Positions 1 through 11,170 of a DNA stretch of 64,000 nucleotides are shown piece after piece. Each line of letters opens with the position of its first letter. Position 1 is the first letter of the stretch. The stretch is from Tetracentron sinense. Lineage: Eukaryota; Streptophyta; Magnoliopsida; Trochodendrales; Trochodendraceae. The notes beneath the pieces were generated by a model, which was not told the DNA's origin, did no database searches, and worked only from the letters and a program-made list of their open reading frames with translations. The stretch covers positions 12,202,416 to 12,266,415 of the forward strand of contig CM026564.1 of assembly GCA_015143295.1 (NCBI GenBank), in the 5' to 3' direction. A program made the position numbers and the translations under genes.

Positions 1-72
1 GACGGTTTGGCAGGTATGTATAGTCACACCTAAAGTATCCCTTAACTCCTAGGGGTATTTTGGGGCGTGACA
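1..72 (+). repeat. 3' end of a Tekay-type LTR (family T1), window-truncated
   Basis: The first 72 bases are the reverse complement of the LTR terminus seen at 10514, 16270 and 23727 (TGTAACGCCCCAAAATACCC on the plus strand there), so an LTR of the same family ends here on the plus strand with GGGGCGTGACA. No tRNA-iMet primer site follows, so this is the outer end of a 3' LTR or a solo LTR rather than a 5' LTR. The rest lies outside the window. Confidence 0.85.
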
Positions 73-389
73 TATATAAATGGTATTAAGGACTTTTCAA
101 ATTATTTGATATTGTCTGTCAAGGGTATAAGTAACTTTTTACATTTTGTTTAATTTGTGAAAAATTTCTTAAAAAATATTTAATATTTATAGAGGAATTT
201 TCATATTTTCCCTAATTATAAAGAGCTGGTCTATGGCTACTCCCAAATCTACTCCCTAATCATAACTATTTATACCACTAAGGACCAGGATTTTAGTTGG
301 CTTATTTTATCTTTTCTAATGCCACATCAGATATAATCCTAACCGTTTAATAACTAAAATAAACGGTTAGGATTTTGGAGTGTATTTGG
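73..389. other. AT-rich intergenic stretch with a 15-bp inverted repeat
   Basis: No coding signal is visible. The stretch is AT-rich and contains a perfect inverted repeat, AATCCTAACCGTTTA at 335-349 and its complement at 360-374, with a 10-base loop, 15 bases before a Copia LTR starts at 390. It may be the end of a small DNA element, but no partner terminus or target duplication was found. Confidence 0.5.
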
Positions 390-1370
390 TGTTAGCCTCA
401 AGGTTACAACCTTGGGTACCCATATTAATTTTGATGATAACTTAAATAATGAAATGACTTTTGTATTACTAATGTCTACTTTAGAGTATTTATGAATAAC
501 AGTGTACAAAAGCATAAGCCAACCATTCAACTCAAATAACTTGGTGTTGCCATCCAAGTTGATGAAAGAAGCATACAAGTCAAAATGTGGAAGCAAATAA
601 TATTCAATCTCAATAGAAGACCAAAGTTAAAGATCATGCCAAAATCCACAAAAGATGAACAACATTCTTGGAAGATTTCAAGAAGGAACTATCATTGAAG
701 ATCCAAGAATCAAGGTTGAAGACTTTCAAGAAGGTTTAAAAAGATTAGTTTTTTAGTCTTTGAGAGTATTTAGGAAAAAATTTAAAAAGTTCTCATAAGT
801 TGGTGTTGGAAAGCTCACAAACCTAGAATGACAATAGGTACCTTAAGCTCAAATTAAAAATACTTAAAGGACCTAAAAAGAACTTAATTATTTTCACTAA
901 GACAAGGTACAAAACCTAGGAATTCAATCATATCAGTCAGGTTAGTAGAACAAAAATTCTAACAGAATTTAGTCCATACAGTCGACTGGATGAAGGCATC
1001 CAACCGACTAGATGAAGACCAGAAATGAATCTGGCCTCTATACCTTATGATCAAACTGAAGATCATTTGAAATTCTTTTTATATCATTTTAAAGATCATG
1101 AAAACATGCTAATTATCATGATAAATAAGGTGGAAGACCATGGAATCAAATCCCATCACAAAGGCCTTGAAAAATGGATTTAGTTCAGAAAACGCACCAT
1201 CCAGTCGACTGGATGAAGGCATCCAGCCGACTAAATGAAGGCCAGAATGTTCATTTAGCCACTGTGATCATCCAGCCGACTAGATGACCCATCCAATCAA
1301 CTAGATGACTCGAGTAGAACAATAAATACTATGCAACGACTATTTTCAAACGACTATTTTTCATTTATTA
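390..1370 (+). repeat. Copia LTR fragment (family A, SIRE-like), plus strand
   Basis: It starts TGTTAGCCTCAAGG and follows the minus-strand LTR beginning at 29064 for several hundred bases (TTACAACCTT, TTTTGATGATAACTTAAATAA and further blocks). Its U3 part holds scattered CAGTCGACTGG-like palindromes at about 978-1312. It stops at 1370, where a second family-A LTR in the opposite orientation begins, so its R/U5 end is missing. The SIRE/Maximus assignment rests on the LTR start and on the AAAAAGGGGGAGAT purine tract before sister copies. Confidence 0.75.
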
Positions 1371-1922
1371 TGTTGCCCAAGTATTGAACCTATAGGGGGG
1401 TGAATAGGGTTTTGAAAAATTTAAATTTTAGAGTATTGGTCTTTTATGCAGAATTTAAATTTATCTAAATATTTGCAACTTTTGAATGTAAGCAAAGCAC
1501 AACAAAAATTAATGATAAGAATTAGATAAGCAAACACTGAGATTTGTTATCAAGGTTCAGCCAATCCAGCCAACTCCCTGCCTCAAGTTTTCTAGCTGGA
1601 GGGTTCAGCACAATTCACTAATCGTATAGACTCCTTCCTGGTGAAGTCCAAACATTTTACAACCTCTCCTGCAGGTCGAGATTGAACCTATACACTCCCT
1701 CTTTCAGGTCGGGATGGAACCGTTACACACAAGAGCACAACCCCTCTCTTGTAGTTTTGAATCTACTGCTTCAGTTGCAAGAATCCTTGATTCTTGACTT
1801 TTCTTTATAGATAAAGATTTTGATTTTCAATCCGATGAAAGGCTCTTCAAATGAGCTTGATAGGAGTTGAATAACACTCTTTAATAATCTAAGAAAATCA
1901 CCCAACAGAAGGTGTCGAATAG
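1371..1922 (-). repeat. Copia family-A LTR, U5 end (piece 1 of a split LTR)
   Basis: On the minus strand this is the LTR's 3' end (on the plus strand it starts TGTTGCCCAAGTATTGAACC). It matches 40891-41430 in order: the gggtgaatag segment, the CTCCCTG/TCCTGCAGG stretch and ATCCTTGATTCTTGACT. The LTR is cut at 1922 by the Athila element and resumes at 26459. With 26459-26544 and 27736-27800 the distance to the TATA box is about that in the intact copy at 40891-42271, which supports one LTR split by later insertions. Confidence 0.75.
1918..1922. repeat. Target site duplication, left (AATAG) of the Athila element
   Basis: AATAG at 1918-1922 is repeated exactly at 26454-26458, directly outside the two LTR ends. 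A 5-bp duplication is normal for LTR retrotransposon integrases. Confidence 0.9.
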
Positions 1923-3502
1923 TGAAAGTGGGGTTTTTCGGTCGTTAAAACGAATCACCCTATTTCAACAGATATTTGTAATATCCGATTCTTAAATTCC
2001 TGCAAAATATGAATTATGCATAGGGTGTGTCGGATGACGAATCCTCACTCGGGGTTAGTTAAGTTAGTGCAAGAAAGAAAAAAAATGGGATACTTAGAGA
2101 AAGATGGAGAGATGAGAAAATGGAGTCGATTTTATTTTTATTTTTAAATAATAATAATTTGGGAAGAGGTATTAAGATCTACTAATCACCATGAAACAAA
2201 TAGCTTGAAACATATTAATAAAAGACAAGGAACATAAAATAACAATGATGAAGAGAAATTTATCATTAAAATTAAAGATACCACTTACAAAGCTTGCACT
2301 AGAAATAATGCAAGAACATCTAAAAAGTAAGAAACAAGTTGTAAATCCAAGAGTGAGAGGAGCATTGCTATGGTGATCTTCCACTTTCTCTAATGCAAGA
2401 GATGCTTTTGTAAACCGAACACCAAAGGGAGAAGTGAGAGAGAATGTAAGGTTAGAACTCAAGAAGAGGTGAGATGTGAGATAGAGAGAGAGAAAAGAGA
2501 GGTGTGTGGTACGGTCACCACAATGAGATGTGAGGAGAGATGGAGGTTAGAATGAGAGAAAGTTTTAGAATTGAATGTGGTCACACATGGCCGTGAGTTA
2601 TATAGAGGGGGAGGGATGAATGGTTTTGGAACTAAGGATTTAGAATTTTGGAAAGTTTTTGAATTAGCCAAGGTTTCTAACAAAAGAAAATGGCTAGAAT
2701 GGAAAGTGGGAAAGTGAGGTGTGGCCACTAATCTCTTAGATATTAGGGTTTTAGGGTTAGTGAAATGGGTGGCTAGGATTTAGGTTTAGTAAAATGGATG
2801 GCTAGGATTTAGGCTAGAAGGTGGTGGCTAAGTTTAGGAGAAAGAGATGGGATTAGGATTTTGAACTAAATAGGGCTTTGAAAAGTAAGGATGGACGGCT
2901 AAGATGATTAAGGTTGGACGAATAGGATTAGGAGAGAGAGATTAGGGTTTTTGAGAAATAAAAGAGAAAAGGAAGAGAAAATGATGGCAAAGGGTTTTGA
3001 ACCCTGGTCTCTAACACAATCTCCCATAGATTTCACCAACTAAGCAAGCTCTTCTCCTTTGTCTTGTATAGTGATCTTTATTACTCAAATCTTCTTTCTT
3101 GTAAATCAACTCTTCAGCTCCCTGGGCCTCATTTTGCAATTGTGATCTCTTGGCTTAGCCCACACTTGGCCTGCATCTACTTGGTATAGCGTGTTGGCTC
3201 CTTAGTCTTTGGTAATGGGGTTTGTTGCTTAACTACGGCCTCCGGTCCTTGAAAATCGTCCAGTTAGGGTTCCTGAGACAGTTAAAACACGTAATGAGGG
3301 TTCATCGAAATGACTCAGTATCTAGACTTTCATAAATGTGTTTAAACTATGCAAATACACCATTTTAACTAGAAAAGTGTGTTCTATGCAATGGATAAAA
3401 CTCTTACGTAGAAAAGTTTGTAAAAATAAAAGTTTTACATAGGAGAGTTCAATAATTCTCAAAGGATAATCGTGAAAAACAAATACTTTTAAGCGAATAT
3501 CA
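1923..3502 (-). repeat. Athila element 3' LTR
   Basis: On the plus strand it runs from TGAAAGTGGGG to AAGCGAATATCA, and on the minus strand from TGATATTCGC to CCACTTTCA. It aligns along its whole length with 15022-16269 plus 26121-26453, with scattered substitutions and only small indels. It has TG...CA ends. The two LTRs differ enough to show some age, while still being easy to align by eye. Confidence 0.92.
2597..2607 (-). promoter_or_regulatory. TATA box of the Athila 3' LTR
   Basis: The minus strand reads CTCTATATAAC. The same box is kept at 15696-15706 in the other LTR. It is the only good TATA box on this strand of the LTR, so transcription probably starts about 25-35 bases downstream (lower coordinates). 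Confidence 0.6.
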
Positions 3503-3516
3503 CAACCCCCAACTAG
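3503..3516 (-). promoter_or_regulatory. Polypurine tract of the Athila element
   Basis: The minus strand reads CTAGTTGGGGGTTG directly before the 3' LTR start TGATATTC. This is where plus-strand DNA synthesis would be primed. It is shorter and less pure than the tracts of the Tekay-type elements. Confidence 0.65.
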
Positions 3517-5465
3517 CATATTGCCAGTCCTTGGCAATTAGTGCGAAAAAGTGGAGCTTGAAAGGATTTGGCACATGCTACACACTGTTTCTCATTACTC
3601 AGAGAAAACTCCGTTTGTCAAATTATTTCAAGGATGTAACAAAATATTTACAAGTTAGAACTCAGTCAGTAAGTTTCAATAAGAATACAGATGGACACTT
3701 AGCATAAGAAAAGTCAGATTCAGTGTGTGTGTGTGCTCAACATCATCATTATCCAGCAACAAAGATTTTCAGATCACCTCTAAGATTTTATGTCTTAACC
3801 TCAATTCTCACATGTATACCACTCAGAAGTGAATCACTCGGAAATGGTTTTATTTATTTTCTCTCAAGTTATATGTGAGGAGATATGTGGATAGAAACAG
3901 GCAAATTTCTCACATATATTGTCTAGAAGGGAAGACATTATAAAATCAAAAGATCTCATGATAGGAATATCATGTCACTCGGGAACGTTAGATCAAACTC
4001 TATAGTTTCTCTTTCTCCATTCTCCACATTTTATGATTGTGCTAACCTAGAATCAAGTAGGACTTTAATAGGTTGTATTGAGGCTTGGGATTGGTTTAGA
4101 AAAAAAAAAGGGGACACAGGGATTCAAAGTTCTGAGAGGATATCTCAATATTCTTTACAATTTTTCCTAAGGGAATAACACCAGTTCCTTTTTCTTTTCC
4201 TTCTTTCCTTTTTTGATCTTTTTGAGATTGCTCAATATTGTTTTTTAGCTTTCCATATTTTCTTTTCAGTTCAAACCCACTTGGTTTTTCTTTCCTTCTT
4301 GATTTCTATCTTTCATGGTGTACCCATACCACTTACTCTTTTATCCTTCTCAGAAATAGGGTCCCGAGTCATATTTCTTATCTAGATTGGGTTTTCGGTT
4401 AATGGGTTGACAAGAAAAGGTTTTCATTAAAGGCTCAAAAGGGTTTTCTACAGATGTAAAAGTTAGGTAAGCTAAAAAGTCTGAAAGGTTACAAACATGG
4501 CCTATATCATTTTCTAGGGTTGCACTATCATGTCTAATGTCTTGAATGGATACAGAGAAAGTTCTTTTGTAATGACCCAATGTTTGATGTCGTTCCGAGT
4601 TTAATGATCAAATCAAGAATTAATGAGATCTCTCAAAGGAATATGTGTGGGCTGGAAGAACTTGTGACTCGGAAATTTTTTTTTGTATAACCCTCTGAAA
4701 TGATGAAATGCTCAAAAGCTCACCGGGTTAGGTATCCACAAATATTCTTCTAGGATCTTTAGAGAATCTAAACTTAGGATGACTATGATGTTGATTTTGT
4801 GCAATTTTGTGCCGAATCTGAATTTTCTAAGCATCTCAATCCAAAGTAGTACTGAACTAAGTGCTAACTTGTATTTCAAAAGATGACATCCCTTTCAATA
4901 AGTAGACTAACGGTTAGTTTTGGTCTCATCATTGTAAAGTTACTTGAAAACATTTTTGAAAGTTCTAGAAAAACTCTTTTTTTTTTTTTTTAATAAAAAA
5001 AAATAAGCCTATATATCCTACCCGCAAAACCCAGAGTTCTACCTCCTAGGTAGCCTACGGGGCAGGCCGGAAGCTTTCACAGTCTCTAAAGCTCCAAAGA
5101 GTTAGAAAAAGAAAACTTTTTTTTTTTTCAAAGGGAAAACATGAGTTTCAAAAAATACCACCCCCAAACAAAAGATAGCACCGTCCTCGGTACTCATGAC
5201 CAAGACAAAAAGATATGACTGTGGACTATAAGATGCAAAAGTTGAGGAAAGGTATTACCAACTTGGCAAAAATGTACACTGGTAGGTATCTGCAAAAGTA
5301 ATGAGATCCGTACAACCTGAAAAATAGTGCCAAAATAATCATGCAACTCATGAATCTCGGAATTGCCTTTCCGACAGCGCTAAGTTTAACGTCTTCAGCC
5401 AGACAGAAAGGGGGTACATAAAAGCACCCCTAAACAAGTTGGAAACACGGAGACTGAGTGAGTCA
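3517..5465 (-). other. Athila 3' region between integrase and LTR, no ORF
   Basis: About 1.95 kb with no reading frame worth calling on either strand. The longest frames are under 80 codons and carry no recognisable motif. In Athila relatives this interval often holds an env-like ORF, so here it is either lost or was never present. There are T/A tracts around 4978-5008 and 5119-5129 and a short GT run near 3723. Confidence 0.6.
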
Positions 5466-6413
5466 TCAGTCTTCATCGACAGGATCGATTAGATCAATCT
5501 CATCAGCTTGGATGGATGAAACATCAAGTTCATTGAAATGTTTCAAACGCTGACCATTAACTTGGAAAGCGGAATTATCCTTTGGATCCTTGACAGTGAT
5601 AGCCCCATAGGGCTTGACCTCGGTAACAATGAATGGACCAGACCATCTAGATTTTAATTTCTCAGGAAAGATATGGAGTCTAGAATTATACAGAAGTACT
5701 TTTTGTCCTGGGTTGAACTCTTTTCTAAGAATGCTCTTGTCGTGAATCCTTTTCATTTGTTCTTTGTATTGCTTCGACAAACTATAAGCATCATTTCGTA
5801 ATTCATCCAACTCATTGAGTTGCAGTTTCCTCTCCTCGCCTGCAGAGTCTAAGTCAAAATTTAGCTTTTTAATGGCCCAGAGGGCACGATGTTCTAACTC
5901 AACAGGGAGGTGGCATGGTTTCCCAAAAACCAATCGATAAGGAGACATATTGAGAGGGGTCTTGAAAGCAGTATGGTAGGCCCAAAGAGAGTCAATAAGG
6001 TGAGTGGACCAGTCTTTACGAGTAGTATTGACTGTTTTCTCTAAGATTTGCTTTATCTGACGGTTGAAGACTTCTACCTGACCACTAGTCTGAGGATGAT
6101 AAGCAAGGGCGACCTTGTGGGTGACCCCATACTTTTTTAGAAGATGCTCAAAGACCCTATTGCAAAAATGTTTTCCCCCATCACTGATGATAGCTTTAGG
6201 GGCTCCGAATCGAGCTAAGATGTTCTCTTTAAGAAATCTAACCACAACTCTATGGTCATTGGTTTTTGTGGGAATTGCCTCTATCCATTTAGAGACATAA
6301 TCGACCGCAAGGAGAATATACTGGAAACCATGTGAGATCAGAAATGCTCCCATGAAGTCGATGCCCCAACTATCAAAAATCTCATCAACCTGAATAGGTG
6401 TGAGGGGCATCAT
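5466..6413 (-). pseudogene. Athila integrase core and C-terminal domain
   Basis: A 315-codon open stretch holding the catalytic core of the integrase that inserts the cDNA. The three acidic residues can be placed: D in WGIDFMG, D in ISDGGKHF and E in [11 protein letters not shown]. The C-terminal part has [18 protein letters not shown] and SRWSGPFIV, typical of the Athila/Tat branch. The zinc-binding HHCC part lies upstream (about 6414-6600) and is broken by two in-frame stops at about 6480-6494, so this piece is not translated from the pol start. The chosen ATG at 6413 is only the first methionine after those stops. There is no chromodomain, as expected for this non-chromovirus lineage. Confidence 0.88.
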
Positions 6414-6494
6414 GTTTCTCTGAGAAATTCTGCCTAGATGTTGACAATTTGGGCAGGCCTTGGAGTAGACATGTGCATCTCAAAAGAGAGATGG

Positions 6495-8489
6495 CTAGTA
6501 GAATCCACACTGTAGAACTTTCTCTGCAGTCTTTTTAGTGCTGAAATGACCACCACAGGGCTGATCATGACAAGAGGAGAGAATATTCAATTGCTCAGAC
6601 TCAGAGACACACAGACGAAGGAGCTGGTCTGGACAATACTTATAGAGATAAGGGTCGTCCCATGAGTAGTTCTTCACCCTAGCCAAGAATTGATGTTTAT
6701 CTTGTTTAGACCAGTGGGAAGGAATGGCTTCAGTCACGAGATAGTTGACAATGTCAGCATACCATGGAGAATTCGAGACCGCGAACAGTTGTTCGTTAGG
6801 AAAGGTCTCAAGGATGGGTAGTGGTTCAGAGATGGACTCTGCAGTTAGTCGAGATAAATGGTCAGCGACCACATTCTCAGTTCCTTTCTTGTCCCGAATT
6901 TCTAGATCAAATTCTTGTAATAAAAGAATCCAACGAATCAGCCTGGGTTTCGTATCCTTCTTGGAAAGAAGATAGCGCAGTGCTGCATGATCTGAGTAGA
7001 CTATGACCTTTGTGTCAAGTAAATAAGATCTGAATTTATCCAAGGCAAATACTACAGCCAAGAGCTCTTTCTCAGTGGTGGAATAATTCAGTTGTGCTGA
7101 ATTTAAAGTCTTGCTAGTATAGTATATGACATGTGGTAGCTTATTGACTCTCTGCCCTAGAACTGCACCTAAGGCATAATCGGAAGCATCACACATCACT
7201 TCGAACAGAAGGGTCCAATCGGGAGGACGAATGATAGGAGCAGAGGTGAGCTCAGATTTGAGGCGCTTAAATGCAGTCATATACTCGGTGTTGAAATCAA
7301 AAGGGCTATCCTTAGCCAAGAGACTACATAAGGGATGAGTGATTTGAGAAAAATCCTTAATAAATCTCTGATAAAAACCAGCATGTCCGAGGAAAGATCG
7401 AATGTCACGAACAGACTTAGGGATTGGTAGAGTAGAGATAACATCTATCTTTACCTTATCAACCTCTATCCCTTGATCGGATATCACATGGCCCAAAACT
7501 ATGCCTTTCTTCACCATGAAGTGGCATTTCTTCCAATTTAGGACAAGGCGTTTGTCCTGACACCGCTCTAAAACCAGACTGAGGTGATGGAGACACTCAT
7601 CAAAAGATGATCCAAAAACAGAGAAGTCGTCCATGAAGACTTCAAGAAATTTCTCTACCATGTCACTAAAAATGCTAGTCATGCACCTTTGAAAAGTCGC
7701 AGGTGCATTGCAGAGGCCAAAAGGCATGCGACGATAGGCAAATGTGCCGAAAGGACAGGTGAAAGTGGTTTTCTCTTGGTCCTCAGGGGCGATGGGTATT
7801 TGATTGTACCCTGAGTATCCATCTAAGAAACAGTAGGAGTGACCAGCCAATCTTTCCAACATCCGATCAATAAAGGGTAGCGGAAAATGGTCTTTCCTAG
7901 TGTTGGTGTTGAGTTTTCTGTAATCAATACAAACTCTCCAACATTTCTTTAGTCGTTGGGTAACCATTTCCTACTTCTCATTTTCCACCACTGTGAATCC
8001 TGCTTTCTTGGGCACAACATGAATAGGACTGACCCATTTGCTGTCCGAGATGGGATAGATGATTCCTGCATCCAGCAGTTTAAGGATTTCATCCCGGAAA
8101 ACTTCCTTTAGAATAGGATTTAGCCTCCTTTGAGGCTCCCTAGAAGTCCTGGAATCATCTTCCAGATAGATATGGTGTTGGCAAACAGAAGGGTTTATCC
8201 CACGAATGTCATCGATCTTCCAACCAATGGCGGTCTTGTGCTTTTTCAACAATTTTAGAAGTTTTTCTCTTTGGAATTCAGAGAGAGCAGATGCGATGAT
8301 GACGAGATAAGTTTCCTCTGGTCCAAGGTAAGCATATGTAAGCTCTAAAGGAAGAGGTTTCAGTTCAAGCTTAGGCACTGAGGCATCAGTGGATTCGATC
8401 TCAGTGGATACAGAGAGGATGGAAAGTGGTTCTCTATCCAAGGTTATCAAAGGTTCAAACTCATTGAGTGGAGCAGGAGTAGAAATCAA
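6495..8489 (-). pseudogene. Athila reverse transcriptase and RNase H (broken)
   Basis: Two frames, 7971-8489 and 6495-7967, are separated by one stop just before MVTQRL. The first ends with the start of RT (AGIIYPISDSKWVSPIHVVPKK). The second has [24 protein letters not shown] and the catalytic motif FMDDFSVFG. RNase H follows with [36 protein letters not shown] and [15 protein letters not shown], then the first half of the integrase zinc-binding region ([17 protein letters not shown]). The product copied element RNA into DNA in virus-like particles. The downstream end runs into two stops before integrase. Another frame break separates it from protease, with which it overlaps at 8461-8489. 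Confidence 0.9.
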
Positions 8490-9520
8490 AGGAGGTAGAC
8501 TCTAAGAGATCATTGACTTTAGAAATGGCTATTTCAGATTGAAAATCAGCCCCAAAGTGTTCGAGACACTGACGAAGTATGTCTTCGGGATAGTCCTGAG
8601 TTAGACTCTCAACACCACACATTTCCTCAACCATGTCGACATCGGTAGGTTGGTGCATTAAGCGAAAGATGTTGACCTCGGCTTTGAGGTTGCCAAAAGT
8701 GATCGACATATTCCCATCCCTACACCCTATGTGTGCATCAGCGGTAGCTAGGAAAGGTCTACCCAAAATGACAGGTATCCTATTATTTGAACATGGTTCT
8801 GTGTCGAGAATGATGAAATCGAGCGGATAGTAAAAGAGGAGATTCACACTGGCTCCTAAGTCGAGTAAGGCGGTGCAGGTGAAATCATTCCCTATTCCAC
8901 ACGGAATGGTAGGGCTTCCAGGATCCTTGAATTTTATAATGCCATTGCGTTGAATGAACACAGTGGCCTTCTCGGCCAAAAAGGCATCCTTGGGTACATG
9001 AGTACGCCGCTTGACAGTGCATAAGTCCTTGAGGAACTTAGCATAAGTTGGAATCTACTTGATAGCAGTAAGGAACGGGATGTTGATCTGTAAGTCTTTG
9101 AAGACTTCCATGATCTCTGAGAATTGTTGATCCCTTTTATTTTGAACAAGCCTTTCTGGGAAAGGTGGCTTCAACTGACAAATTGGCTTGTCCTTAGCCT
9201 GAGATTTCTGCATAGGAATATCAGATTTGGGTGCAGAGGTAGAAACAGCAGCTTTGGAGCTGAGTTCCTCTAAGTGAGCAGTTAGTGCCTTTGATGGCAC
9301 TGGACATGGTTGTACTCCTATGTCAACATTTCTGCCTGAGCGGAGTGTGGTAATAGCTTGTACCTCACCGTGAAAGTTGTGGTTCGTGGATTGCGAACCG
9401 AATTCATAAACTACCTCCTTGGCATTTCCCTTTGGATTGGCAATAGGTTGGCTAGGGAATTTGCCCTTCTCTCTCTCAGCTTCTAATTGACCTAGCCGGT
9501 GCTCTAGACGCTGGTAAGAT
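8461..9520 (-). pseudogene. Athila gag C-terminal tail and aspartic protease (broken)
   Basis: The frame 8461-8979 carries the retropepsin-like motif LLDLGASVNLL and VILGRPFLATADAHI, the flap-side sequence typical of Athila proteases; this enzyme cuts the polyprotein. Upstream, 9055-9300 is a hydrophilic linker (KPPFPERLVQNKRDQQF) and then NIPFLTAIK, usual just before protease in Athila/Tat elements, followed by a stop. Another stop at 9526 separates it from gag. Relatives have one continuous Gag-Pol frame here, so at least two nonsense changes and a frame break toward RT have built up. Confidence 0.82.
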
Positions 9521-9525
9521 TGTTC

Positions 9526-10513
9526 TTACCGTGTTATAAACTGAGAGAGAAGGTCTTCTAGACCAGGTTTAAGAGTATGATGTTGTGGTGCAGCTAAGGG
9601 AAGCTGTTGCACCAACTCTCTATTGGAGCTCAGAGGGGCAGAGTAATTATAGGACTGGGGAGCAACTGGGACTAACTGCTGATTTGGCAGATGTGGAGGG
9701 GCTCTCTGTTGTCCAGAATAAGAATTCTGGTGAGGTTGCTGATACTGGTGGTACTGTTGTTGCGAGTACTGCCCATTATATGGCCTATTGGGTTGGTGAA
9801 ACCCTGGAGGATAAGTGCCCTGTTGCGGTCGCTGCTGTGGGGCAGACTGTTGCTTCCAAGAAAAATTTGGATGATTCTTAGTATCCGGATGGTAAGTCTG
9901 GCTATAGGAATTTGGAGTGGGAGGTTTAAAGGTACTGAAGTTACAGACCTCTTCTTGGATTTGTGGGGCACATCCTTCATTTAAAGGACATGTAGAAGTG
10001 GAATGGGTATTCTGCAGACAAAAATCACAATGCATGATTGGGTTATCCTGACCCACATGCATAACAGTATTGGAAGGTATTGGGTTCTGAACTGATACGG
10101 CTAAGGCTGAAACAGATTTTGTGAGTTCCAAGAGCAGGAATTTCAATTCTAGATCACTTTTAACCTCATGTCCCATGGAAGTCCTGGAGGGTAGAGTAGT
10201 TCGACCAAATTCAGAATTAGTCGTCCAATGCTGGGAGTTTTCTCTTAATTCCATGAGGAATAAGTAGGCTTCTGTAGGAGTCTTGTGCATGAATTTTCCT
10301 TGACACATAGATTCCAGCATGTTCCGGGACTCATCAGTAAGTGCTTTATAAAAAAAGTTAACAAGGCTACCCTTGTCAAAGTTATGATGGGGACATTTGG
10401 TTTGAAAATCCTGAAATCTATCCCATGCTTCATAGAATTTTTCATCAGACTTCTGTCGGAAGTCTTGAATGAATTGTTTCATTTCATTTTTCCTAGACAT
10501 CGGATAGAATTTG
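9526..10513 (-). pseudogene. Athila gag, C-terminal two thirds
   Basis: This continues the capsid region after the solo LTR: MSRKNEMKQFIQDFRQ, FYEAWDRFQDFQTKCPHHNFDKGSLVNFFYKAL, wording typical of Athila Gag. A CCHC zinc knuckle follows (CDFCLQNTHSTSTC), then a long Gln/Pro/Tyr-rich tail, and the frame stops at 9526. Gag forms the particle and binds RNA. The piece joins, in frame across one copy of the ATTTG duplication, to 12878-13326. The methionine at 10500 is internal and not a real start. Confidence 0.86.
10509..10513. repeat. Target site duplication ATTTG, left of the solo LTR
   Basis: ATTTG at 10509-10513 is repeated at 12873-12877 directly outside the LTR termini. Confidence 0.9.
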
Positions 10514-10963
10514 TGTCACGCCCCAAAATACCCCCTAGGAGTTTAGGGATACTTTAGGTGGACTATACAAACCTGCCAAACCATCCTGTAATGAACAAGA
10601 TAAATGAGGTACTAAACAATGATAATCAGAGCGCGGAAGCTAAACATAATTTGCGGAAGCGAAAACTAAAATTTTCTTTTCTTTATAATGATCCAAAATG
10701 TAGTATTCCAAGTCAACATAAATACAAAACACGTCTAAGTCTAAGGTGGACAGGCCCACCTAACAAAATACAAAAGACAAAATACAACTCTGTCTCGCTC
10801 AATAGTCATCCCCGTGGGGCAAATGGTCTAAGTCTCTCGCCTCCGCCTGAGGCTCGACTACTAGATCCTCATAAGGTTCCTCCTCGTCATAGTCCTCCTC
10901 TATCCAAGGACCCGGATCACAAATGTTAAGAGGGACTCGGGTACCTGCCGACATGAAAGTACG

Positions 10964-10984
10964 GCTGAGCATGGAATACTCAGC
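10964..10984 (-). other. Conserved LTR hairpin GCTGAG...CTCAGC
   Basis: GCTGAGCATGGAATACTCAGC, a 6-bp stem with a 9-base loop, followed in the LTR by CGTACTTTCATGTCGGCAGG. The same hairpin is at 16707-16727, 24164-24184, 32393-32413 (one mismatch), 52738-52758, 60244-60264 and 62021-62041. Confidence 0.7.
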
Positions 10985-11170
10985 GAGTACAAGCCCCTAA
11001 CTAACAATGGTAATAACGAACAACATCATATACAAGTAATGGGAGGAGTATAGTTCATAATCATTTCTAGCAACCACATACATAAACATTTTATCAAGCC
11101 ATAATTATTATGAAACTAAAACATGTCTATGCATCATACAATTTCTCTTTGAGTTGTCCTTTTAATATTT

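Noticed and set aside
78-90. TGGTATTAAGG after the LTR tail at 72 as a primer binding site
   Set aside because: It is several bases away from the LTR end and matches tRNA-iMet only in the first six bases; sister LTRs have the full site four bases from the end.
2172-2728. Short frames repeated at 15271-15770
   Set aside because: They are the two Athila LTR copies; the low-complexity translations have no domain.
3517-5465. Env-like ORF expected after pol in Athila
   Set aside because: No frame longer than about 80 codons and no membrane or surface-protein pattern.
9585-9984. Antisense frames of about 100 codons opposite Athila gag
   Set aside because: They mirror the Gln/Pro-rich repeats of gag on the other strand and have no recognisable features.
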